DNA of 16,406 nucleotides, from NCBI GenBank assembly GCA_051010195.1, contig JBPCVV010000267.1, positions 1 to 16,406 of the forward strand. Reading direction: 5' to 3'. The translations under genes and the position numbers were made by a program. The notes beneath the pieces are model-generated. The model had not been told where the DNA came from. It did not search any database and saw nothing but the letters and a program-made list of their open reading frames with translations. Positions within the stretch are counted from its first letter, which is position 1; each line of letters begins with the position of its first letter. Origin of the DNA: Anderseniella sp051010195. Lineage in GTDB: Bacteria; Pseudomonadota; Alphaproteobacteria; Rhizobiales; Aestuariivirgaceae. Shown piece by piece: positions 6,536 to 13,559 of the stretch.

Positions 6536-7009
6536 TCAGACCGCGGCCTGGCTTACGCGGCTGTCCTTCAACGCCTTTTTTAAGGCCTTGGTATTGGTCG
6601 GGACATCATCTGCGTGGTCAGTGAACACGATTTGGTCAAGCTCAACACTGCCTTCCTTGCCATCCAGCAGCAGACGAAACTGGGCGTTCACGTCTTGATG
6701 GCAAAACTCCATGTCGAGACTAATTTTCATGTCAGCGGCCCAGTCCACGTAGCACTCTGCGCCATAACCAAATTTGAATGAACCCGGTTTAAAATGCATT
6801 TCCAAGGACGAGTCGATGATGTCGTTTAGGTTTGCATACCGCTCCAGCCGGATGTAGGCGATCAAATCAGCGGGATCGACCAAACCCAGTTCGACAACGA
6901 AATTGCCAAGAGCATCCGATATCAACGCTTCTCTCATGCCTAGCAACTCACTCATAGCGTCATGCCGTTCTACTGCTTTCATGATCTCATGACCGTGATG
7001 ATCACTCAT
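6536..7009 (-). CDS. Unrecognised protein encoded between flhB and flgB
   Basis: I do not recognise this 157-residue protein. It starts MSDHHGHEIMKAVERHDAMS at an ATG that overlaps the flhB stop by eight bases, which supports coupling to flhB; a longer frame reaching 7063 would lie inside flhB. It has no signal peptide or membrane segment. The N-terminal 60 residues look helical, with GNFVVELGLVDPADLIAYIR. The middle (about 65-130) alternates hydrophobic and polar residues, as in a beta-rich fold, and contains FGYGAECYVDWAADMKISLD. The tail is lysine-rich. Single cysteines lie near residues 86 and 103. Its position suggests a cytoplasmic flagellar role, such as regulator, export chaperone or C-ring accessory, but that is inference only. 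Confidence 0.75.
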   Translation of the reverse strand: MSDHHGHEIMKAVERHDAMSELLGMREALISDALGNFVVELGLVDPADLIAYIRLERYANLNDIIDSSLEMHFKPGSFKFGYGAECYVDWAADMKISLDMEFCHQDVNAQFRLLLDGKEGSVELDQIVFTDHADDVPTNTKALKKALKDSRVSQAAV

Positions 7010-8081
7010 CGTTCGGCCTGTTCTCAAGCCCATAAACAAAATGAAGCAACTCAGCCACTGCATGATAGAATTCTGCAGGTATCATCTGTGACACCTCTAC
7101 AGCAGTGTACAAAGCTCGTGCAAGGCTTTTGCTTTCTACAACAGGGACACCGTTTTCCTTGGCAATTTCCCTGATTTTCAATGCGATAAGGTCTTTACCC
7201 TTGGCAACGACAACGGGCGCTATGTCGACACCAGACTGATATCGCACGGCCACCGAGTAGTGGGTAGGGTTAGCGACAATGAACGTGGCGGCCGGTACAT
7301 CGGCCATCATGCGATGTCGTTTTCTGTCACGTTGCAGGGAGCGCAACCGGGCTTTGACAATCGGATCGCCATCGGCCTGCTTGATCTCATCCTTGACTTC
7401 CTGCTTGGTCATGCGCAGGTCAAAACGCCACTTGTGACGCGACCATGCGTAATCCGCCATAACTATTACCAGCGAGGCCAACATGACTCCGACAAACAGC
7501 TTGGCGCATAATTCAAGCACAAAACCCGGAATGGACCCGGCCGGTAACAACATGCTGTTTACGATTCTGCCGGTCTCGACCTTCAGTACAAAGGCGCAAA
7601 CAGAGATCACGATGGTGATTTTTCCGACGGCCTTTAACAGTTCCACAAGGCCAGCTTTGCCGAATATGCGTTTCCACCCCTGTGCGATGGAAATCCGTGA
7701 GGCCTGAGGTCTCACTCGCTCCAAAATCAGCGCTATCGGATTTTGTGCCATACTGGACGCAATTCCTGCCAGCGAAAGCAGCAACAATGGCGGCAGCATG
7801 AGTTCGCCTGCCTTGCCCACAAAATGGGTCATGACGTTGATTGCTTCGGCAGAATTCGTGAGTTTAATAACGTCAATGTGTACAAAGGCATGTTTGAGAT
7901 TGCTGGTGAGTCCAAAGGTGCTTTGGGTCGCCATAAACAGCAGGATGCAGGTTGCACCCAACAACGACGAAAGGGTCGCCAACTCTCTGGATTGAGGCGT
8001 GTTACCCTTCTCAATGGCATCTCGCTGCTTCTTTTCGGTGGCATCCTCGGTTTTGCTTTCTTCATCGGGTTTCTCAGACAT
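7002..8081 (-). CDS. flhB: Flagellar type III export switch protein FlhB
   Basis: FlhB is an export-gate membrane protein whose autocleaved cytoplasmic domain switches export from rod/hook to filament substrates. The 359-residue product begins with the typical charged segment KTEDATEKKQRDAIEKGNTP. Four hydrophobic segments lie between about residues 35 and 210. The cytoplasmic domain has MTKQEVKDEIKQADGDP and the autocleavage motif NPTH at residues 271-274, within FIVANPTHYSVAVRY. The end, PAEFYHAVAELLHFVYGL, is also typical. The ATG follows GAGGCGAA closely. It lies 18 bases after fliG and its end overlaps the next gene by eight bases. Confidence 0.97.
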   Translation of the reverse strand: MSEKPDEESKTEDATEKKQRDAIEKGNTPQSRELATLSSLLGATCILLFMATQSTFGLTSNLKHAFVHIDVIKLTNSAEAINVMTHFVGKAGELMLPPLLLLSLAGIASSMAQNPIALILERVRPQASRISIAQGWKRIFGKAGLVELLKAVGKITIVISVCAFVLKVETGRIVNSMLLPAGSIPGFVLELCAKLFVGVMLASLVIVMADYAWSRHKWRFDLRMTKQEVKDEIKQADGDPIVKARLRSLQRDRKRHRMMADVPAATFIVANPTHYSVAVRYQSGVDIAPVVVAKGKDLIALKIREIAKENGVPVVESKSLARALYTAVEVSQMIPAEFYHAVAELLHFVYGLENRPNDE

Positions 8082-8099
8082 TTCGCCTCAGATGGGGTA

Positions 8100-9119
8100 T
8101 CAGGCCACCTGCTCCCGAACCGGAAGTGAAATAGTCCCGTCAGCAGCGAGCGAGAGTGCAATTTTTGCTATTTCGCGTTGCGCTGCAGCAACAGCTTCTT
8201 CTTTTGGCGTCGCCGACTGAAGCTCGCCCTCGATCATTCGGCGGCTTCGGGCCGACAACGACGACAACAGCAATTGCTGGAATTCCGCAGCGCTACCATG
8301 CAGCGCATTGGTTAGCTTTTCGGCATCTACAGTGCCGAGCAATACCGCGCGATTGTCCTCGTCCAGCTTTTCAATGTCGGCGAAACTAAACAGGTACTTG
8401 CTCAATTCCACAGCCTCTTCCGGCTCTGACGAACTCAACTCATCAATAACAGTCTTGGCATCATCGCCGCTCATTGCATTGATAATGCCGGCAATTTCTT
8501 TCCGCTTCAGCGTTTTCCCCGCGCTGCCATCATCACTCAGCAGCTCGGTTCTCGCGATTTCTTCCAGCAGTTCCGCTGCCAATGGAGACAGCGGTTGCAA
8601 GATAAGCATGCGGCGCAGGATCTCGCTGCGATACTGCCTGTTCAAAAGCGAAATGACACTTGAAGCTTGTTCACGATCCATGGCGTTCAAGATCGCCGCC
8701 GAAGTCTGAACCTGCTCTTTGTTCAGCAAATCTGCGATCCGGGAAGTACTTACAGTCTGCAAACGATCCCACACAGATTCTTCCAACTCCTCCGGGTCAT
8801 CGGCAATTGGAAGCAGCGCTCCTTCGGCCTCCAGCTTGGTCGCCATCTCCTCCGGTATCACTTCGGTGAGCAAGGTCATAACCTCCTGTTCGGTACCCAA
8901 GAACTTGACTCCCTGGCCATAAAGCTCACTGAAACTGTCTATCATTGCGTCAATTTCAGCGCGGGACACGTTGTTCAGCAAACTGGCGCTTGCAACGATC
9001 GCCCGCACCTCCTCGAAGCTGAGTCTGCTTATCAATTTCTCAGCAACGGGCTTGCCGATGCACAACAGCATCAAGGCTGCCTTCACACCACCTCCCAAAT
9101 CTGGCTTCGCCCCGGTCAT
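8100..9119 (-). CDS. fliG: Flagellar motor switch protein FliG
   Basis: FliG is the C-ring protein that meets MotA and carries torque. The 339-residue product is of family length. N-terminal KAALMLLCIGKPVAEKLISR is the MS-ring-binding domain. The middle domain has EQVQTSAAILNAMDREQASS (135 on), where most FliGs have EHPQ. The C-terminal domain has LNALHGSAAEF-like NALHGSAAEFQQLLLSSLSA then RSRRMIEGEL. Aligned by eye to E. coli, the residue matching R281 is kept (R291), while D288 and D289 correspond to Gly and Glu. The end, AAAQREIAKIALSLAADGTI, is typical. The start has only a weak Shine-Dalgarno. Gene order fliN-fliG-flhB is as in rhizobia. Confidence 0.94.
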   Translation of the reverse strand: MTGAKPDLGGGVKAALMLLCIGKPVAEKLISRLSFEEVRAIVASASLLNNVSRAEIDAMIDSFSELYGQGVKFLGTEQEVMTLLTEVIPEEMATKLEAEGALLPIADDPEELEESVWDRLQTVSTSRIADLLNKEQVQTSAAILNAMDREQASSVISLLNRQYRSEILRRMLILQPLSPLAAELLEEIARTELLSDDGSAGKTLKRKEIAGIINAMSGDDAKTVIDELSSSEPEEAVELSKYLFSFADIEKLDEDNRAVLLGTVDAEKLTNALHGSAAEFQQLLLSSLSARSRRMIEGELQSATPKEEAVAAAQREIAKIALSLAADGTISLPVREQVA

Positions 9120-9148
9120 TGAATTGAACAGTCTTGAAATTGATCCAG

Positions 9149-9499
9149 CTAGTAGGTTTTTTCCAGGCCTGAGCCGTCGGTCAGTTCTTTGACCAACATT
9201 CCGAGCCTGGATGTTTGCTGGTCGATCACCACTATCTCGCCGCGTGCCATGACACGACCGTTCGCGACCAGTTCAACCAGATCTTCCAGCTGCGCGTTCA
9301 TATCGACCTGCTTGCCAGGAGTCAGTTTCATCAACTCCTCAACCGACATTCGCATGTTGCCAAGAACAACCTGAACCTTGACCGGGATTTTCATGATTCT
9401 GGAGTGTCCTGTGCCGTCATCGGCCCTTTCGCCAGCCAAGGCAGTTTCAACCTCGGGTCGATTTTCAGCATCAGTTTCAATGGAAGTTTCTGTGGTCAT
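9149..9499 (-). CDS. fliN: Flagellar motor switch protein FliN
   Basis: FliN forms the lower part of the C-ring and is a docking site for export substrates. The SpoA (FliMN C-terminal) domain covers about the last 80 residues: MKIPVKVQVVLGNMRMSVEE, then LMKLTPGKQVDMNAQLEDLV, ELVANGRVMARGEIVVIDQ and a final RLGMLVKELTDGSG. I chose the ATG at 9499 (116 residues) because AGAGG lies upstream; a TTG at 9535 overlapping the preceding stop would add 12 residues and cannot be excluded. The N-terminal 35 residues are acidic and probably flexible. fliG follows 29 bases downstream. Confidence 0.93.
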   Translation of the reverse strand: MTTETSIETDAENRPEVETALAGERADDGTGHSRIMKIPVKVQVVLGNMRMSVEELMKLTPGKQVDMNAQLEDLVELVANGRVMARGEIVVIDQQTSRLGMLVKELTDGSGLEKTY

Positions 9500-9531
9500 G
9501 TGCAGATTTACCTCTGTCTTTTCGGCATGTA

Positions 9532-10167
9532 TCAATTCGCCTGGCGGGCGAGATGGTCACCAAGCGTGACAACTTTGCGGCCGGGTTGCGGTTCAAAATG
9601 TCGTTCCATACGCGATTGCGATGTGCCAACGGCTTGCAAGCTTTTGACCGGCGCCGGTCGCGGGCCTGGACGGTGTATTTCCCGATTATGCTGCCCACCA
9701 GCCGGCGGTGCTTCCCATTCATGCCCCGCAGCCCTGTTTGCTTGCTCACGGTGCATCAGAAATGGTTCGCGGCGATCGCCAGAAGCAATGGTGCTGCTGA
9801 GGTCTGTAATGCTCCTGGTTACCTGCACTTGCTGATTGGATAAGTTGTGGCACTGACGGGTCAGGGTATCGAGCTGATCTGCCAACGAGATATCCTTGTT
9901 GGTAATCTGCCAACGCATGTCATCTGCAACGCTTCGCAGATACCCGATACTGTCACTTAAAACCTTGGGTTGAGCATCATAGTGGGTCGCAAGATCGACC
10001 AGTTTACGGTCAAATCCTTCAAGAATTTGACGGTTTGATTGACCCAGTTTGACGACCTGGCGGTGCGCCTTGCTAAGATTCGACAACCACCAGACTATGA
10101 ATATGGCGAACAAAACCATCAAAAGTGCCGTAATCGCGATGATTATTTCAAGGTATAGTACGGTCAA
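9532..10167 (-). CDS. Unrecognised membrane-anchored protein between fliM and fliN
   Basis: I do not recognise this 211-residue protein. It begins at a TTG one base after the fliM stop, with GAGGTGG about ten bases upstream inside the end of fliM; the next in-frame Met (residue 17) would destroy the membrane helix. Residues 6-28 form one hydrophobic segment (IIIAITALLMVLFAIFIVWW). The following SNLSKAHRQVVK is basic, so the rest probably faces the cytoplasm. Residues 30-130 look helical, possibly coiled coil. Residues 131-211 are rich in Pro, Gly, Arg and Gln and probably disordered, ending VTLGDHLARQAN. The known rhizobial order is fliM-fliN with nothing between. Its place and topology suggest a partner of the C-ring or stator, by inference. 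Confidence 0.75.
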   Translation of the reverse strand: MTVLYLEIIIAITALLMVLFAIFIVWWLSNLSKAHRQVVKLGQSNRQILEGFDRKLVDLATHYDAQPKVLSDSIGYLRSVADDMRWQITNKDISLADQLDTLTRQCHNLSNQQVQVTRSITDLSSTIASGDRREPFLMHREQANRAAGHEWEAPPAGGQHNREIHRPGPRPAPVKSLQAVGTSQSRMERHFEPQPGRKVVTLGDHLARQAN

Positions 10168-10168
10168 T

Positions 10169-11071
10169 TCAGTTCACCACCTCAGCTTGCAGAAAGTCAG
10201 AGACCTTCAAGACATAATGTTCCGCTGTCTGGTTCAGGAGCCCATTGAACAGCTTCACACCCTCCACCTGCACCTGGACTTCCTGCCCCAAACAAATCCC
10301 CAGTTCGTGGACCTGTCCCAATTCCAAATCTGCTACTTCACCAAGCGTCATTTCCTGTTCTTGAAGAATGACCTCCAGCTTGACGCCGGTGCGCTGCACC
10401 TCGCGACGCAAAGCCAGCAAACCCGCCTGCCGCAGAGGCCCTGCATCTGCGATCTCGGCTTTCCGGCAACAGGTCTCGGAAACAAACACATCTATGGATC
10501 CCCTGCCGTGGGGCAACTGCAGATCGAACCTGACCCGCACACCATCCAGATCCCGAATTTCAGGACTGTCCAGATACTCCGGGGAGGCCTGAAAAACCTG
10601 TGGCATGCGTTTGGCCAAAGCGCCGTCAAAGTGGGGCAACAATTCAGCCAGAATGATTTCTGCGACACACCTCCCGACGGCAAGCTCTCCCTTGCCGACA
10701 TGCAATTCACCATCACTTTCAACGGCGCCACGCGCGGCACCAAATGCACAATTTGCAAAGGCAACCAAAGCGTCCGCAGACATTCCAATCAGGCAGGCCT
10801 GCTGGTCCCCCAGACCGCGCATCGAAAAAATTAATGAAGGTCCACCGTGGCCGGCTCGAAAATCGGCAATGGCCTCCGGCTCCGCTTTACCGGGAAGCAG
10901 TTTGCCAACTTCCGGGAACAGATTTTCAAGACTGGACTTCAGAGGCTTGCAGGAATGAATGGCGGCTTCGCCGAAATTTACAATAATATCCTGCGCTTCA
11001 GATACGTTACGCAGCAGAACTGACAACGAACCTTGCCGGTGTGCCGGTTCCTGGCCATCTGACATACTCAT
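10169..11071 (-). CDS. fliM: Flagellar motor switch protein FliM (divergent)
   Basis: FliM is the middle C-ring protein, which binds CheY-P, FliG and FliN. The 300-residue product is identified by a C-terminal SpoA domain (about 223-292, with EMTLGEVADLELGQVHEL), a CheC-like middle region and its position between motA and fliN. Two usual marks are missing. The N-terminus (MSMSDGQEPAHRQGSLSVLL) has no LSQxEIDALL CheY-binding peptide, and the place of the GGxG loop that meets FliG reads FGAARG (110-115). The start ATG overlaps the motA stop by one base (TAATG). FliM is known to be divergent in this bacterial group. A weakly related FliM-like protein is the only real alternative. Confidence 0.85.
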   Translation of the reverse strand: MSMSDGQEPAHRQGSLSVLLRNVSEAQDIIVNFGEAAIHSCKPLKSSLENLFPEVGKLLPGKAEPEAIADFRAGHGGPSLIFSMRGLGDQQACLIGMSADALVAFANCAFGAARGAVESDGELHVGKGELAVGRCVAEIILAELLPHFDGALAKRMPQVFQASPEYLDSPEIRDLDGVRVRFDLQLPHGRGSIDVFVSETCCRKAEIADAGPLRQAGLLALRREVQRTGVKLEVILQEQEMTLGEVADLELGQVHELGICLGQEVQVQVEGVKLFNGLLNQTAEHYVLKVSDFLQAEVVN

Positions 11072-11958
11072 TACGCAGCCTCTGCAACAGCAGCCCCGGG
11101 ACCAGGACCGGTTGCTGCCGTTTCCTGCTCAACCAGTTCGATGGACGGGCGCTGATATGAAGGAATGGTTTTGCGGCCATGTTCAATTGCGACTTGCGGC
11201 ATTGCGCCGTTCATGAATGCCAGAAGTGACTGTTTCACAATGATGTACAGACGCAATTGCTTTCCACGTATCACTTTGATGTTGTTGGCAATTGGGCTGA
11301 CAACTGCGTACGAGAAGAAAATGCCGGCAAATGTACCAACCAGCGCCGCGCCAATCAGCTTGCCCAGCAACTCAGGAGATTGATCCAAAGCACCCATTGC
11401 CTTGATCACCCCCAGGACAGCCGCGACAATGCCCAAGGCCGGCAAGCCTTCAGACATCGTTACCATTGAATTGTAGGGTTTCAGTTTCTCATAGTTGATG
11501 GTGTGAATTTCTTCATCCATCAAGGCTTCGATTTCATGGGTGCGCGCATTGCCAATGATGATCAGCCGGCCATAATCACAGATGAAAGTGACCAGATTTT
11601 TATTTGCCAGCAGCTTGGGGTATGGAGCGAATAGGTCTGATGAGCCGGGATCGTCGATATGCTCTTCAACCTTGTTTGCAGGCAACTGCCGCAGAGCCCG
11701 CATAAGTGAATGCAAGACCGAAAGCACATCGAGATAGTCGCGCTCTTTGGGCCCTGCATTCTTGATCACTTCAACGCAGGCTTTGCCAGTGTCCTTTATC
11801 GTGGCCATTGGATTGGCAACAATGAATGTGCCCAGCGCAGAACCGCATATGATTACATATTCCCATGGCTGCCAGATCACCATGACATGGCCGCCCATGG
11901 CGGCAAAACCGCCTAACACGCAGCCCAGGGTGACCAACAATCCAATTGCAATAGTCAT
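11071..11958 (-). CDS. motA: Flagellar motor stator protein MotA
   Basis: MotA is the stator ring subunit that, with MotB, turns proton flow into torque. The 295-residue product has four membrane segments (about 1-20, 31-50, 171-190, 205-225). It keeps the E. coli functional residues at the same numbers: R90 and E98 in ALRQLPANKVEEHIDDP, P173 in GLPALGIVAAVLGVI, and P222 in SYAVVSPIA. HEIEALMDEEI (141-151) is the standard MotA motif. The ATG has a near-perfect GAGGAGG upstream. It is the first gene of the minus-strand flagellar block, so the promoter should lie in 11959-12105. Its stop overlaps the fliM start. motB is not next to it, as in rhizobia. Confidence 0.98.
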   Translation of the reverse strand: MTIAIGLLVTLGCVLGGFAAMGGHVMVIWQPWEYVIICGSALGTFIVANPMATIKDTGKACVEVIKNAGPKERDYLDVLSVLHSLMRALRQLPANKVEEHIDDPGSSDLFAPYPKLLANKNLVTFICDYGRLIIIGNARTHEIEALMDEEIHTINYEKLKPYNSMVTMSEGLPALGIVAAVLGVIKAMGALDQSPELLGKLIGAALVGTFAGIFFSYAVVSPIANNIKVIRGKQLRLYIIVKQSLLAFMNGAMPQVAIEHGRKTIPSYQRPSIELVEQETAATGPGPGAAVAEAA

Positions 11959-12105
11959 TCTGCAGTTTCCTCCTCAAACCGCAAAAATAACGCCGCCAGC
12001 TTGCGTGAGACTGGCCATGCCCATGCATCGTCAGGAAGGTTGGCATGAAGATTGCTCCGAATAGCGAACACGTTTGAATAGTGCCGCAAAACAGGACACC
12101 TGGTT
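11959..12105. other. Divergent intergenic region upstream of motA
   Basis: This 147-base stretch separates motA (minus) from a small plus-strand ORF and should hold the promoter of the motA-led block. I see the strong motA Shine-Dalgarno (GAGGAGG, complement within 11966-11980) but no promoter that I can assign with confidence. Confidence 0.35.
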
Positions 12106-12306
12106 GTGAGAATCTATTGGCGACAAAAAAACATTGATGCGCTTAGCCCTTCGGAGTTGAGGACGGCAATCGAAGAGTTGCTGTGTAAAAATAGCACGCG
12201 AGATGGTCAACACGGCCGAAACGACCTGTTTGCAGGCCTGGCAATCGGCATAGTTCTTGGCGGGCTGATTACCAGCATGGCCGCCATACCGGTTTTGGCA
12301 TCGTAA
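12106..12306 (+). CDS. Putative small membrane protein, divergent from motA
   Basis: This is a 66-residue ORF in the gap between motA and the diguanylate cyclase gene, not antisense to either. It starts at a GTG with AGGA nine bases upstream. The N-terminal part reads MRIYWRQKNIDALSPSELRT then AIEELLCKN, which looks like an amphipathic helix. Residues 41-64, LFAGLAIGIVLGGLITSMAA and on, form one membrane helix with small-residue spacing (AxxxG, GxxxG-like) suited to packing. It ends nine bases before the convergent cyclase stop. No family is recognised. Protein-like composition and a Shine-Dalgarno support it, but at this length chance cannot be excluded. Confidence 0.55.
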   Translation: MRIYWRQKNIDALSPSELRTAIEELLCKNSTRDGQHGRNDLFAGLAIGIVLGGLITSMAAIPVLAS

Positions 12307-12315
12307 TCGGGCTGC

Positions 12316-13407
12316 CTAAAATTCCTGATAAATGCGCAGCCGCTGCTTGCGCAGCGCGTTTTCGCCGGTTTCCTGACCGTACACAGTAACCTGATTGCGG
12401 CCGTTTTGCTTGGATGCATAGAGTGCTTCATCGGCAAACTGGTACAATTGCTCATGGTTGTTCGCATCAGACATGATGCAAATACCAATTGAGGCTGTTA
12501 CCGTTAGTGGTGCGCTTGTTTCATCATCGATCTGGACCGAGGTTTCGGCAATAACACCCCGCAATCGCTCGGCAATCTGCATGATGCGGGCCTTTGTCGT
12601 CCCCAGCAAAACAACGCCAAACTCCTCGCCGCCGGTACGGGCCACAAGATCAGTGTCGCGCACGTGCTTTTTCAGCAATCCGGCAACATTCTTCAATACG
12701 TTATCGCCTGTCTGATGGCCAAATGTGTCATTCACTTCCTTGAAGTAATCGAGATCAAGCAGCAACAAAGCCGTATCCTCGATCCCGTCCAAAGAATAGA
12801 GACGGCCCAGAACGTCGTCAAAATACCTGCGGTTGTTCAGGTCTGTGAGTGCATCAACGTGCGAAAGACGTTTGAAGGTCGTAAGTTCATCACGAACACG
12901 CTGCAGTTCAGCGTTGGTTTCGTGGAGTTTTGTCAGCACGACCTCGCCTTTTACGATGTTGCTGGTAATTGTGTCGGCAATGTTTTTCGACAGCTCATAC
13001 AACACGGTCTGCTCGTAAGCTTGTTCCACCAGTTGTTTGCCCTGCGCGTCAATCTCGTTATTGAAACCCTCCAGACGGGCAATCTCATCCTTGAGCAGAA
13101 CAGCAAGGTCGACCGAGACCCGAGCCAGTTCAGCCGAACTTTTCTGTTGTTTTGCCCTGTCTTTGCCTGTCGCAGTAACTTCTGCATGGCTTTCAATCAA
13201 ACGGTCAAAGTTTTCCTGACCAGGATGGGAACCGAGTTTCGCAATGATCTGCTGCAGGGTGTCCGGCGAAGCATCTTTGTAAAGTTCATAGAGAAATTCG
13301 TAGTTGCGCGGCAATGGGGCCAGGCCCAGTTGCCGGAGCGTTGTCATGACACTGTCAGCATTGCCGTCGGCCATTGAGGTTTTTGCATTTTCGGTTGCTG
13401 GAGCCAT
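12316..13407 (-). CDS. GGDEF-domain diguanylate cyclase
   Basis: This protein should make cyclic di-GMP from two GTP. From the chosen ATG it has 363 residues. An N-terminal helical region (about 20-180) has LGLAPLPRNYEFLYELYKDA and a coiled-coil linker, with no membrane helix. The GGDEF domain (about 185-345) includes LSHVDALTDLNNRRYFDDVL, LLLDLDYFKEVNDTFGHQTG, the active-site loop GGEEF (259-263) and SIGIC. RDTD (250-253) five residues before the loop is an intact inhibitory I-site, so feedback inhibition is expected. A GTG at 13419 would add four residues; GGGGTGG before the ATG at 13407 favours the latter. It lies upstream of motA on the same strand, with the small plus-strand ORF between. 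Confidence 0.93.
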   Translation of the reverse strand: MAPATENAKTSMADGNADSVMTTLRQLGLAPLPRNYEFLYELYKDASPDTLQQIIAKLGSHPGQENFDRLIESHAEVTATGKDRAKQQKSSAELARVSVDLAVLLKDEIARLEGFNNEIDAQGKQLVEQAYEQTVLYELSKNIADTITSNIVKGEVVLTKLHETNAELQRVRDELTTFKRLSHVDALTDLNNRRYFDDVLGRLYSLDGIEDTALLLLDLDYFKEVNDTFGHQTGDNVLKNVAGLLKKHVRDTDLVARTGGEEFGVVLLGTTKARIMQIAERLRGVIAETSVQIDDETSAPLTVTASIGICIMSDANNHEQLYQFADEALYASKQNGRNQVTVYGQETGENALRKQRLRIYQEF

Positions 13408-13443
13408 GTAATTCGCCACCCCAATAAAGTAATCCCACCTCCA

Positions 13444-13468
13444 GTCTCACTCAGATCGCAAATGAGAC
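13444..13468. repeat. Inverted repeat upstream of the diguanylate cyclase gene
   Basis: GTCTCA (13444-13449) and TGAGAC (13463-13468) form a 6-base inverted repeat with a 13-base spacer, 37 bases before the cyclase ATG. It could be an operator or a leader hairpin. There is no T-run, and the strength is modest. Confidence 0.25.
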
Positions 13469-13559
13469 CCCCGCACCGGCGATAACTGATCCAGCTTGAC
13501 TGAACCTTACCATTGGCAGCGTGTGCGGTTAGCAAACGGTGAAAAGCACACTGACCGGA

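Noticed and set aside
9215..9835. 206-codon plus-strand ORF across fliN and the unknown gene
   Set aside because: It covers two oppositely oriented genes, and the translation is Cys/Arg-rich without domain features.
10049..10834. 261-codon plus-strand ORF
   Set aside because: It is antisense to fliM, which has clear SpoA-domain homology and operon context; the translation has His/Gln-rich, unpatterned composition typical of a shadow frame.
12664..13377. 237-codon plus-strand ORF
   Set aside because: It is antisense to the diguanylate cyclase, whose motifs are unambiguous; no recognisable domain on the plus strand.
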